The notes beneath the pieces are model-generated. The model made no database searches and was not told the origin of the DNA. It saw only the letters and a program-made list of their open reading frames with translations. 64,000 nt of DNA from Escarpia spicata (lineage: Eukaryota; Annelida; Polychaeta; Sabellida; Siboglinidae): the NCBI GenBank assembly GCA_963995525.1, contig OZ023213.1, positions 34,736,193 through 34,800,192 on the forward strand. Reading direction: 5' to 3'. This document shows positions 39,912-51,387 of the stretch, piece by piece (positions within the stretch are counted from its first letter, which is position 1; every line of letters starts with the position of its first letter). Both the position numbers and the translations under genes were made by a program.

Positions 39912-40216
39912 CCACGATAACAAAGTTGAAAAACCTGAAGCAAGCCACATGTCCACTGGCAACATATCCCTTGCTGCTGCCGACGATACCATTTCATCAC
40001 CGACACAGCTGGATGACTTCGATATGCCTGCCCTGGTGCAGATAGGCATCGCGTGTAATACGGCTACCCGACAGAAAAAACCCGGGAACGACGACGCTGC
40101 ATCAGAGTGCACCGACACTTCGACACCCCCACTTGGCGCTGTTGCGGCGGAAACCCGCAAGACTCCTGGACCTGAAATTTTTGCAGAGCTGCTGGAGTGG
40201 TCACGCGAGACTTCCG
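39912..40216 (+). CDS. MYND gene, coding exon 3 (residues 1148-1250)
   Basis: It follows the TATTTCCAG acceptor. The first base completes an AGC codon with AG from exon 2. It reads HDNKVEKPEASHMSTGN and ends AELLEWSRETS before TTCCG|GTCAGT (GT at 40217), one base into a codon. The open frame continues to 40350, but reading through gives no match to the next exon's phase, and the donor at 40217 does. No domain recognised; acidic and Ser/Thr-rich. Confidence 0.72.
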
Positions 40217-40922
40217 GTCAGTGTGAAGGTGACGTAATTTTGCCGTCTGTGTCTGCGTTCCACATTAAGCCGTGTAGCATTGATGCAACGCGGCAGGTGT
40301 TGACAATAATGAGTTGTTTCATTATTGATGACGTCCTTGTTGCTGAATAATTCATGATATTGGCAGACCTGGTATTAACTTTTAAGATATAGGGAAATAT
40401 TCAGGAGTATGGTCCAATTCTATAACTCAGATATGTTGGGTTTTGACGATTACATGTTAAGATAAGGAACATGGCGGACCACGCAGGTAAAATTGGGAAA
40501 ATTGTATACAATTTCTTCATATGGGGAGGCAAAACAGAACCGGATTAGCATATGGGTATTACGAGTACTATTTCATATGACAGCGTTTGGACAAGGAGTC
40601 CAAATATGGTGCATTACACATGCCTTAATTTTTATACACACATTTGAATTTTAGCTTCAGGACATATAGTATATTGCTCTTCTGAACAGGGAACGTTCTG
40701 CTATGTATACATTTTGGAGAACAGCATCTCATATCTACTAATCACATATGATAGTTTAGACCTTTCCAGTATTTGGGTCTGTACTCTGTAATTCAATCGT
40801 TTAAAATGCACTTATCACGCATATAGTATCTTACCAACCAAATCTGACACTATTTATGGGTTCATGATTTGAGCGATTTCTGTAATATCACTATTTTGTA
40901 ATCCGTATGTTTAATTCACCAG
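40217..40922 (+). other. Intron 3
   Basis: A 706-bp AT-rich intron with GTCAGT donor and TTTAATTCACCAG acceptor. Nothing else recognised inside. Confidence 0.7.
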
Positions 40923-43522
40923 GTTTGCTAGGCACCGAGTCCAGCCAGACACCAGTACTGCGCGTGAAACCCGTACCACACGATCTGCCGAGTGATACCA
41001 TGCCGGCAGAAGCAGCGAATCCGGTGAATGTGATATTTCCACAGAAAGGCGACGATGTCCATGCCATAGCAACCATGCCTTCTTCAGAGCCGAAGAGCAC
41101 GAGCATTGCGCGGCCGCCTACGACGATTGTGACACAGACAAAGACACAGTCCGCGGTGGTTCAGCCGTTCCAGGCGAAGTCGCAACGACCCTCATCCCCC
41201 GTGCCGGTCACGGTTCCGGGTTCGCCTGTGGACGAGAGCGCTGTCGTCGACTGGGACACCGCGGAACGATCCGACCTCACTAGTCACGGATCGACCGGGG
41301 AAGAACACGAGGCGGAGACAGTGATATCGGCGCTGGTTCCTACCCCGGTGGCGGACTACGACGACAGATGCCCGTCGCAGCAGCCCGACGACATGTGTGT
41401 ACTGCAGAAGGAGTACAACCAGTGCGCGAAGGAGCTGCGAGAACTCGATCGGATGACGCTGCTGAAAGAACGGGAACGCCATCTGATTCTGGAGCGACGG
41501 AAAACCGTGACGAACCTGCTACTACGCATCCGTAGCCAGTTTGAGAAGCAAAGCCCGAAGCACGTGACAAACGTCGGTGTAGAAGTGACTGAGATGACGT
41601 CAGTGTCCACCGACAGGAAACCGGTAGCGCTCGTGTACAGCGAGCCACCGGAAGTGATGTTTGCCGAGTTACTTCCGGATAACACGGAGACGTACAAGCT
41701 CGTGCCTGCTCACACGAACCAGCTGCCTTCCAAGTGCGAGGTGTTGAGTCGTGGTAGCCTTGTGTTGGCGCACACGAAAAAGGCGTCCAGTTTTAACGTG
41801 GCTCACCAATCTCCGTCGACGAATTCGGATCCGGTTTGCAATTTATCCAACCAATCACCGTGTTCGATATCAAAACAGGTTTCTGGTGTCACGTGGACGC
41901 CGCCTGTCGCGTCAGAGGTGAAGCATCACGTATGTGGACCGAACACTCACGTGAACCGTTGCATCGCGCGGCCGAACGGCAATTCCCGAATGGAATACGT
42001 GGACGGATGCGCTGTTTCGCCAACGGCGGTGGTGAGCAATAATACGGTAAGTGTTGACATGTTGCCGGTGTCGCGGTGGCCCAACGGTGAAAAGCGCTTT
42101 TCCGACACGGGCAGCATTATCCAGGGTACGCCAATAGCGCCCCGGGACAAGGCCAGCTCTGGCGGGTGTGCAGCCAACAGTGATATGTCGTTTGACGGAG
42201 TAGCTCGACGCGCGAGAAACATGTGCGTGATCGACTTGACAAAGTGCGATTCCCCGCCGCCGACACTAGTTGGCAAAAACGATACGGGTATGCCCCGCAG
42301 ACCGGTGATTCATCACCCTGAAACACCCGGGGTCAGACCGACCCAAATGTCTGTCATTAGGAGAGACTTTGTTGCATCTCGTTTGGCGACGGCTCAACCG
42401 CCGCTTTCGCATAACCATCGGGCGCGGTTCATGCCGCCGTTGCAAAACATGAGCAGCCCGTCACCGTCGTCGCTGCAACCCCTGTCGGTGCAGCAGTACG
42501 CAGGCCGGACAGACCGGCGTTATAGTCCGGTCAATGGTTGCCTGTCTTCACCTACTGGAGTACCCGTCAACGCCCATTATCATGTCACCATGCAGGCATT
42601 CCAACATCAGCCGCGCCATCAGCAGCAACAGCCGCCGCAACAACAGCCGCAACAACAGCCGCAACAACAGCCGCAACAACAGCAGCATCATTCTTGTAGC
42701 ACGCAGCCTCCCGTCACTGCAGCCATGGTCCGGCCGCAGCGATACCTGCAAGCGACGCCATCTTTCCGACATCCCGTACAAAGCGTGCACTACACTTCCG
42801 GCCCGACATACGTCGGTCAGAGTATGCACCTCACTTCCGGTTCGCCACGGACCAGTCTTAGTATACACCATGTCTCTGGATCGCAACAGGTTAGTACCAG
42901 TATGCACCATGCTTCCGGTCCTCCACGCGTCAGTCAGAATTTGCATCACGTTTCCGGTTCAGCGCATGTCACTCCGAATATGCATCACTCTTTCGGTTCA
43001 GCGGTTGTCAGTCCAAATATGCACCACTCTTCCGGTTCAGCAAACGTCAGTCCGAATATGCACCACTCTTCCGGTTCAGCACACGTCAGTCCGAATATGT
43101 ATCACACTTCCGGTTCAGGACACGTCAGTCAGAATACGCACCACTTTTCCGGTTCAACACACATCAGTCAGAGCATGCACCACTCTTCTGGTCCAGCACA
43201 CGTAAGTCAGAATATGCATCACACTTCCGGTTCTGCGCACGTAAGTCAGAATGTGCACCATGCCTCCGGTCTAGCACACGTAAATCCTGCACTCACGCAA
43301 CAACCGTCGATACGGGAAATTCGACCCATCGTGCCAACGCCTTCGCCCGTCGATCGACCCACACCACTTCGCCACGGAATACCACTGCGTTTCAAGCACA
43401 CCTTGCACCATCGACCTTCACCCCCAGTTGTGCATCCTGTCCAGAACCAATATCCAGCGGCAGGACCACACGAGAAAGACCCTCCTCGACAGACCAATGG
43501 CTTGACCGCCGTGGGTGTTCAG
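40923..43522 (+). CDS. MYND gene, coding exon 4 (residues 1250-2116)
   Basis: A 2.6-kb exon. It begins with GT completing a Gly codon and reads LLGTESSQTPVLRVKP. It ends GTTCAG|GTATGA in phase 0. Around 41400-41548, LQKEYNQCAKELRELDRM and KERERHLILERRKTV form a charged heptad pattern typical of a coiled coil. A Gln/Pro tract lies at about 42617-42690. Thirteen tandem 13-residue units (consensus MHHSSGSAHVSPN) occupy 42785-43291. The tail is Pro/His-rich. The remainder is Ser/Pro/Thr-rich and probably disordered. CTG-like codon use and high GC match exon 1. Confidence 0.87.
42617..42690 (+). repeat. Gln/Pro-coding CAA/CAG/CCG tract
   Basis: A 9-12-bp unit CAACAGCCG is repeated, encoding QQP units flanked by Gln runs. 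Confidence 0.9.
42785..43291 (+). repeat. In-frame 39-bp minisatellite, 13 copies
   Basis: Thirteen units of exactly 13 codons encode xHHxSGSAHVSxN variants. Period never varies, so the frame is kept. Middle copies (for example MHHSSGSANVSPN and MHHSSGSAHVSPN) are nearly identical while outer copies are more diverged, as expected for recent expansion at the centre. Confidence 0.95.
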
Positions 43523-44320
43523 GTATGATCATTATAGTGATAAGAGCATGTTTAGAGCGCCATTGTTCCGGGTGACCCTGCTCAAAGACGCTTGCACAAT
43601 CCTGAACTATCCAAGATTATAAGACATAGGAAACAGTACTAAAATCCAGGATCATAAAAAACGTAGCATCAACATTCCAATCAAATTATCATTGAGAAGT
43701 CCAATCCAGCGACAGCATTAAACGATAGTGACAGTTCAAGACAGTTAATCAACGTTGCATAAAGACATAAGTCAACAAACAGAACGCACCATTTTCACGA
43801 ACCAGTTACGGTTATATGATGATTTCGTTTTGGTATGTATAATTTTGCAGTCACAAAAATGCATTATCACCTGTCAGTATCACCCAATGAATAGATGTCT
43901 CGCCAGCAGTAAATACGATCTGCTGACACGGTATCATGTTCTCCTTAGCGACCGCAGCAACACTGTTTTTATAAATCAGTACAAAAACGCCATTGCACGA
44001 CACAATGTTAGCACCTTTAGCGGGACGACAGTTATATAATCGATCGGTAAAAATTTGTACTTTTGTGGGACGCGCTGGTGATTATCGTCGTACTTGCCAT
44101 AGCAGGGGGCCGTGTCGTGATTTAGAAATGAAGATATTAACTTTGGTGACCGTTGTGTAGATTTCTCCCTTGACTTAACAGCTGTCCCTGGGATGGGCAC
44201 TGACCCTTGATGGTGCGTGTGTTTGTTAGAGAATAATGAGTCTCCAGACCGTATACTTTTGCTATCGGTATATACTAATATATACTTGTAAACATATGTG
44301 TTAAAGGGAGTCAGCCAGTA
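43523..44320 (+). other. Intron 4, part left of the transposon
   Basis: No gene seen. 44180-44290 resembles 49515-49645 in the same orientation (GGGCACTGAC, AATAATGAGTCT, GCTATCGGTATAT against GAGCACTGAC, AATAATGAGTCT, GCTACCGGTATAT), a dispersed repeat on both sides of the transposon. Confidence 0.5.
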
Positions 44321-44645
44321 GTCCATTTTTCATTTCATTAACCTATAAATTTTCTCTCATATGAACTTTTTTGTTGATTTGTACTCATATGGGTCCTAGA
44401 ACAAATTCCGCTTGGTTACCCAAAAAGCAACTTTGGGCAACTCTGGAAATATACATAAATCCAAGATGGCCACTGGTCGATATCTTGAAAACACTTTTCC
44501 TAGAATGATGTATAATATCTCTTTTAAGGGATGTTGGGGTGCATAGAATCCATTTCGGATGTTATTTTTTTCAGTTCAAGGTCAAGATCACATGCTGAAG
44601 GTCAAATTTGATATATCGGTATGCAATGAACGGAAACTTCTACTA
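44321..44645 (+). repeat. Left terminal inverted repeat
   Basis: Pairs with about 48833-49170 reversed. Some short indels; for example the right arm has an additional CAGGTGAAGGTCAAA that the copy at 63.6 kb also keeps, so the left arm has lost it. Confidence 0.85.
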
Positions 44646-44955
44646 AATTATATTTTAGTTGTTTCATGCACATAAATGGATAATCTTACAATATTTGACA
44701 CAGTAATCAGTCATATTTGAAACACGTAGTCACACATGTTACACATGTATAATACACATATCATTATGAACATTGGCATTCATATTTCTTCGTGAGGAAT
44801 TGTTTGCATTAAATAATCATGTACGAAAGTCATTGTAGGGATGTTACAATGATTGATATCCATAACTATAGTTAAAATATAGTTTACACAATGCTCTGCT
44901 ATAAGCTTAGGTTTACTCTATCTTAGTAACTGCCGATATTATCTTCACCTTTTAT

Positions 44956-47900
44956 CTAATCCCACTCATCATCAAGGTAATCAGGATCAGGCAGACCATT
45001 CTCAACATTCTCATGGCCTCCACCCTCTTCATCTACATCCTCATCCTCAAAATCCTCCTCCTCAACATCCTCCATCTCGACACCCTCCTCGTCTCCAGTC
45101 TGAGCTCTTCTGTCATAGTGTACGGATTGCAGCAGCCCTCTTCGCCAGAGCAATTGCAGTATGACGTTCACGAAATATGTTCTTTGTGGCAGTCACAAAC
45201 GTCCGTGCTGCACTTCTTGCCCTGTGCCCTACACTCACAATGAATCACATCACACAGGTGTGGTGGACCTAGGTCACCCTGAGCAATAACAGGAGAGGGG
45301 ACGCCATCCCGGATCTCCCACCCGAAGTGAGTGATATTGGCTGACTCATCGAGTAGGACTTGCTGGTCTGCCGCTTTCCACAGCTGCAGATGGACCCGCA
45401 GCACGTGCAGGTACAGGTTGGTGAATTTAGGAGGTAGGGCCTTGACTTTAAGACTGTTCTTCTTCTTGGTGAAGAATGTGAAGCGGGCAGATTCCATGGA
45501 CGTCCCCGATGGCTGATCATTCAGAGCGAAGAAAAAGGTTTTCATCGTCTCCATCAGATCCGCCTGCGTGGCGCCCACCTCCCCCAGCACATCATCCAAA
45601 CCCGGGAAGTCCCCAGTGAGCAAGGTATTTAGTGCATTGATCTTGTCTTTGGCGTACGGATAAGAGGTCATATCGCACCCGCTGAGTGTGTGCATGCCAA
45701 GCAGCTGCAGACACGGTGGCCCTAGGTCGGCGCTGGTGGCATTGGTATTCAGCATTGTCCCATCCCATCGCTCCATCTGCACCTTGCACCCAAGCTACTT
45801 CCGATACACCCAATAGACCCATAAAAAAAAACACGTCTGTGTCGTCGCTAAGTACACGGATCACGCTTTTGCCAGAGTTGACAGGGTCAATGACATAGAA
45901 GATCATGGTGATGTCCGCCTCATCATGACCCGCCATATACTCCGTGATCCTTGGCAGGTACATCTTGGTGCTTGTCGAAGACAATGATTTTCTCACTACC
46001 ATCTGGATAGTGATACAGACGACTCTGGGTGAATGAGATCAGATCTGAGGGACTGCCGACGTGTGGCCACACGATAAGTTAGAACAGCTGCTGAACATCC
46101 ACGATGACAATTTCAGCAGCTGTTGGCGAGATCTCGAGCACACCCAGACGCTTGACGAGCCCCGACTTGTTGGCTTTGTGGAGACAACCATGCTCGTCGA
46201 TGAGCGATGAAGGCACTGCCCACAGCTCGTAGTTGAACAGATGCCCAAGCTCCATCTGCCACCGCTGACCAGAGAACGCCCGCATCTCCAGCAGGTACTG
46301 AGTGAGATAGCGAGTGTACTGGAAGTGACCAGCGAGGAAAAAGTACTTCAGCATGCCCTCCATGGTCAGCTGCTTGAATTAAATGTCACCCTCTCTCTCC
46401 CCCCCCCCCCCCTCCCTCTCTCTCTGCACGCTCAAACTGGTGGACGAGAAGTGTGGGGAGAAAGAAGTTGTCCACCCAATGAACGAGTGTATAATGTGCA
46501 TCCCACCAGGATGGGCGTTTACGTTCTGAAACTGCACGTGCTGGTACCAGCACACCTGTTTGGTTACTTACTACAAACAACTGCATGTCAACGGAAAGAT
46601 GAACGTATGCCATCCCCATATCAAGCAGTGCCCTCTGCATGTGCGTGAGTGTTGTGAGGATGGTGTCTGCGTGAGAGGGTGGCGCGTCAAACAAAGGACC
46701 GAACATATAGCTAGCTGATTGTTGAAGCCATTCTACTCCATAGCATCTTGCCCCTGGCTCAGGGTATTGATCCACTGTGTGTCGTTCTCTTGGGTCACCT
46801 ATCGAGCACACGTCTCGTTGTAGATGATCCCGGTGGTCTTGCTAGTGGGCACCGCAGTCACCTTCTTAGGGCCAGTATGGTGCGTAAGTGGAACGACCCT
46901 GTTATTACCCACATACTTGGCTTCCTTGGATGTAAGGCGGGGGATTATGAGAGTACTGTTGAGCTACCGGCCTCGAAGATCCCAGCTGAGTGCTTCTGAA
47001 ATTCTGTTGCCATGGCGTGAGTCTCACGGCGACCGTTTGGAGTCAACACCAGCAAGTGGAAGTTGTCAAACCAGCCAAATACGATTCCGACTATCCGACT
47101 GAGCCCCATTATTCGATGCAAAGTGGCAGCATTATCACCGACATACTTTGCCGCCGACTTCCGGAATCGCAGCACCTCATCGTGTGAAACAGTATGCCCA
47201 TGCTCATATAAGATTTTAATTAGATCACTGCTACCAAACTTGTGGTGTATTTTGATACCCAACCCAAGTGTTGTTTGGTTACGTGCATTGGTAATGTAAC
47301 ATTGTATCGATTGTGATAGACCCAGTGATGCTTTTGTGAGTTGCCCATTTGATATGAGCTTAGTTATACTGGTTAAATGGAATACCACGTGCCTCGGTTG
47401 TGATCTTTCTCACCAAAACATACTATTTCTCATCATCCACGGCGTCCACTTTGACAACCTTCAAGATTTTACCTACAAGCTCTCAGAATCCAACGATGGA
47501 TGCACAACCCTCCACACGAAGTACCACGACAAACCCAAATGCGTAATTAGGTTGGTAAATATTTGCTTACGCGTCAACTGACCACCGTAGTTCACGTTCT
47601 TGTCATGCAGTTCAATGCATGTCCAAGTGCATAGCTTTCGATTAGCATACATCTCATCAACAAGCAATTTGATAGCTTCATCATCAATCATCGAGGTCTG
47701 GTCAGCATGGACAGGAATTGTCCTGAACTCATCATAACAGCGAAGATGATACTGTGTCTCAGCTGCAGCTAAATCGTGGACACCATTACAACGCACAGCA
47801 ACTTCCCTACCCCACGCATCATTACGATCATCACAATAAGCTAATACAACACCCTTGAAAGGTGAAGCATCTGCGACACCCTTGAAAGGTGGATCATCTG

Positions 47901-48347
47901 CGACACCCTTGCGTTCACACTGTACGACCCCGTCCCGTCTATGAGGATGTTTAGCGTTTATAGGTTTACAAGCTTTAGCACACAACAAACATTGTTTTTA
48001 TTTGAAATCAAATTATTTCACTTGTGACTTATTCTGGCAACTTTTGTTTCATCGTTATATATTGAGCCGTCCTTTCTCTTCTTAGTCACAAGCTCTCCTT
48101 GAGAGTTCAGAGTAGCCTGCATTCTATTACAGGTCTCATCGTTACGCCGCTCTCTTGCACACTCAATCACTTTCTTGACTCCTCGTAGCTTGAATTGTTG
48201 GAGTGGTCCAGACCTGCTGCAAGGTTGGGAGGAGGCACTTCCCATCATCAACAGGGCTCTGCTGTTGGCGATGTCATTATGTCCGCGGTTTGTGGGGCGT
48301 GGTTGCGGGTCAATCTGACAAACAAAATATATTACAGCTGCAGACAA
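44956..48347 (-). pseudogene. Transposon-borne HEEADT/CXC family gene, broken
   Basis: On the minus strand, in order: KLRGVKKVIECARERRNDE (about 48190-48130); CLLCAKACK, ending in VHDLAAAETQYHLRCYDEF (47990-47710); a middle region (47388-46079) with IVFGWFDNFHLLVLTPNGR and SWWDAHYTLVHWVDNFFLP; GHDEADITMIF and VLSDDTDVFFFMGLL (about 45930-45820); LLGMHTLSGCDMTSYP (about 45710); FGWEIRDGVPSPV and CDVIHCECRAQGKKC then CDCHKEHIS (45310-45170). The CXC tail would continue TSYCNCSGEEGCC but a TGA at 45168-45170 stands where Cys is expected. Several frame changes occur. The family is widespread in invertebrate genomes and uncharacterised to my knowledge. The acidic D/DTD residues suggest a metal-dependent nuclease, by inference. 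Confidence 0.78.
47851..47912 (-). repeat. 27-bp in-frame tandem duplication
   Basis: The unit KGVADxxPF is repeated (KGVADDPPF then KGVADASPF) inside the transposon gene, after a Cys-rich N-terminal motif. Confidence 0.85.
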
Positions 48348-48832
48348 GCTGTGCTACTATGTAATAGTGCGCAACGCAGGCTGCGAATTACAGTACGAAA
48401 ATACTTACAATAGCCCGCACTTTCCCAGTAATTTATCATACACTTGCCATGGTAACGGCCATGAATAAAAAACTAACCATGCAATCAGGTCGAAAGTTGA
48501 TATATGTGCTTACTGACCCCTTATGATCTCAACTACAACACATGGACTCAACAGAACAAGATTTAACTATTTTTGTCCTTCTGAAAATTGACGTTACACT
48601 TACACTTGTGACATAATTTCTCCATTCCCTCGCGATTTTTTTACGTGTTCAATTAATCTATTAGACCTTGAACGGCCGCAAACGGCCATAAACTTTGATA
48701 ACGCGTGGTGACGTCATCATCTGGTACTCATGTAATTTGTGATTATTAATTTTAGTCTATCTGCTGTGCGCTACGGATGTTTTTGATATAGGTTTTATTG
48801 GAAGCTTTTAAATGACGCTGTTTTGAAAATAT

Positions 48833-49170
48833 CAGTTTCCATTTATTGTCCACCAAGAAGTCAAATTTGACCTTCACCTGACCGTCAGAATCTGATCTTG
48901 ACCTTGAACTAAAAAATAACATCTGAAATGGATTCTACGCACCCAAGAGGTATTATACATAATTCTAGGATAAGTTGTTGAAAAGTTAAATTTTCAAGAT
49001 ATCGACCAGTAGCCATCTTGGATTTATGCAAAATACCAAACGTTGCTGTTTGGGCAACCGAGCTGAATTTTTTGTAGGACCCCATATGAGTACAAATCAA
49101 CCAAAAAATTCATAGGATAGAACATTTCTAGGTTGGCTATTCAATACGTATGAATATACGTCGAATGGAC
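48833..49170 (-). repeat. Right terminal inverted repeat
   Basis: Reverse complement of the left end, ending AATGGAC next to TA. Confidence 0.85.
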
Positions 49171-49172
49171 TA

Positions 49173-49924
49173 CAGTTCCTTACCCAAAATTAGCAGGCGA
49201 AATAATTTGTAACAGGAAGTCTGGTGTGTTGAACGTGGGAAAATGGGACATCGTTGAACATCAAAATGTATTGCAGCTAACTCGGCCCGACTCGGCCGTA
49301 TTGCCAATAACGCTTGTTTGAAACTGGATATTCTGTCTACTATTTGAACTAGCTCCGTGGTCGAACCTTCCAAATTGCGAAAATGTTTACGGAGTTATTA
49401 AACTCAATTTGGCGAGCAGCATACCTTCAGTATAGTTATTATAATCTTAAGAACATTATATATATATACATAAATAAATAGATAACTAGGAACAGACTGA
49501 CTCCTTTTAAAAAAGTGCCCCTGGAGTGAGCACTGACTGCTAGTCATGTGAAACTACTTTTTTAATGTCGTGACTCATGATGGTCGACGAATAATGAGTC
49601 TTCTGGCCGTGTACATTTTTTGCTACCGGTATATCAACCCAGCAGACTATACTAGAGTTTCCCAATTTGTGCATCATGAAATACCGTGACAATGCGGTAT
49701 TGTGTTTTCTAAAACGTACAAGGTTCACACATAATTATAACCTGCCAACTAGGTTCAGTATCCACTGTAGCTCCCAGTTCAACACATATTTTCACTAAAA
49801 TATTCAAACAGTAAAGAAAACAAACACCGACACCGACACCGAATTGGAAGATGCACGTACTTAGGATACGCCTCCATACATGTACATATATTCGTTAAAT
49901 TATATGTTGTTCGGACTGCTGCAG
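49173..49924 (+). other. Remainder of intron 4, with dispersed repeat
   Basis: 49178-49530 is a direct match of 57775-58085: ACAGGAAGTCTG, GTGGGAAAATGGGACATCGT, TGAACATCAAA and CTTAAGAACATTA-type blocks occur in the same order. It ends with the acceptor TTCGGACTGCTGCAG at 49924. Confidence 0.65.
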
Positions 49925-50218
49925 CAGCGGCCGTCGTCGATGCACATGCCACCTCCGCCGCCGAGGTCGGATCAGCAGTGCTCGTCACCTCACGTCGACA
50001 GCCTACGTTCCTGTCTGGCAGCGCTCGGCGGGGTTCAGAGCAACGGCGTCACAGGCGACGGCGACTCACGCCAGCTCCCCAGCATGCAACCGCCGCCACC
50101 GCCGTCGTCGCCGTCGGCGGCCGTGGCCAAGCGACGGATGTGCGATCGCTGCGGCCGCCTCGCGTTCTTCCTCTGCTCCGGCTGCAGGAACGTCTGGTAC
50201 TGCAGTCAACATTGTCAG
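49925..50218 (+). CDS. MYND gene, coding exon 5 (residues 2117-2214), most of the MYND finger
   Basis: Phase 0 at both ends. The acceptor could also be three bases later, which would remove one Gln. It reads QRPSSMHMPPPPPRSDQQ, a low-complexity Ala/Pro linker, then the zinc finger: CDRC at 2189-2192, a seven-residue spacer, CSGC at 2200-2203, WYC at 2207-2209, and HCQ at 2212-2214. These are the first six zinc ligands of a MYND domain (C-x2-C-x7-C-x2-C-x5-C-x3-C). The donor is TCAG|GTAATAAT, and the trinucleotide repeat starts directly at the donor. Confidence 0.88.
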
Positions 50219-51387
50219 GTAATAATAATAATAATAACAGTAATTTTACTGCATTTCTCTACGCCATAAATCTAACAATTATTACCACTCAGAGGCGTAT
50301 TACAACCCTAGAAGACGAAATGTAGCTATTAAAATTATTAAAAACATTTAAATATACATCAATAATAAATATATGAGGCCAATAACAAAAACAATTAATA
50401 CTAGTTGAAACAACAAATTAAGAAATTATAATAATAAATAATAAAAGTTAAAGGTACATACTAAAATAATAACATGTTCAGAGTTCGTCACTGCGCACAC
50501 ATTTCATTTAAAGTGAAAAAGGAAATAAGTGTCTTCAGTTGGTTCTTGAATATATTGAGGCAGTCTATAGCACGCGTTGCAGGTGTGTGAACAATGACTG
50601 TGAATGTGAATTGTCAAACATGCACACCCACACGCACACTCCCATGTTAGTACAATCCGCAGCAACAAACGTACACTGATCTAACATTCCATGCAATGAT
50701 TATCGTGGACTGTCTTGAAGTGCTTCTTAATTGATACTAGAAAGAGTGCCCGTCCTATGGATAGTGCTATATAACACAGACGCAGAAGAACGTTCACTAA
50801 GAATACTTACCTCACGTTTGGTGAAGATTACGTAAATTTGAACAGTTCTTTCGCATAGCTTCGCGTGTTTGATTGTTGCAACTTACCTAAAACGTCCATA
50901 TTTGACCGGTGGGCGGTTCACGTAATTCCGAACAATCGGAAAATTGCAGGTGCGGAAGTTTCTTCGGAAAAAACAGTTAGCAACAGGGTATTTCGAAACA
51001 TAAGACCATTAGTTGTCTGCCGTAGGGTCGTAGGTGAACTCCTGACAGAAGTTTGGCATCCGAGATGGAAAGGGTCTAGGAAGAAAAGCTTAACATGTAT
51101 ACACACACACATATCCATATACACACGCTAGCTTGATTATAGTTAAATGCCTGCATTTTAATGTAAACTTGTTAATCAAGAGTGGAACGTTTATGCATAT
51201 CAAACAGGATAAGTGACGCGCGCGTCCGTGCGTGTATGAGTATCTATACTTGTTTGATTGACTCCGTTTTGTTCGTTTCTATGATATCGTGTTCCCGATA
51301 GCAATAACCAAGTTGGGCAGAATGATCAAATCACACATTTTCATTGTACACATAGTTGTGATTGTAACCTGTGCTGCCTTTTTCCAG
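50219..51387 (+). other. Intron 5
   Basis: A 1,169-bp intron. Its first 100 bases, (AAT)n then TTTTACTGCATTTCT and CTCAGAGGCG, resemble 27421-27480 and look like a retroelement 3' tail. The acceptor is CTGCCTTTTTCCAG at 51387. Confidence 0.7.

Larger units (their letters stand above)
44321..49170 (-). mobile_element. 4,850-bp DNA transposon with long TIRs carrying a CXC-tail gene
   Basis: The left end (44321 to about 44645) and the right end (about 48833-49170) are inverted copies starting GTCCATT. They share ACTCATATGGG(G)TCCTA, CCAAGATGGC, GGTCGATATCTTGAAAA, GTAGAATCCATTT-type and GTTCAAGGTCAAGATCA blocks. TA precedes and follows the element (44319-44320 and 49171-49172), consistent with a TA target duplication, though it could be part of the repeat. 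The interior is one minus-strand gene. A second copy of the left end begins at 63339. It lies within intron 4 of the MYND gene, in the opposite orientation. Confidence 0.85.

Noticed and set aside
39912..40350. Exon 3 as a terminal exon reading through to the stop at 40348
   Set aside because: The donor TTCCG|GTCAGT at 40217 gives an exact phase match to the exon at 40923, so splicing is preferred, although an alternative polyadenylated isoform cannot be excluded.
42785..43291. CRISPR-like array
   Set aside because: The 39-bp units are contiguous without spacers, keep the reading frame, and lie in a eukaryotic exon.
44956..45171. Separate acidic 71-residue protein
   Set aside because: The Glu/Asp frame is the continuation region of the transposon gene tail in a shifted frame; there is no independent start context.
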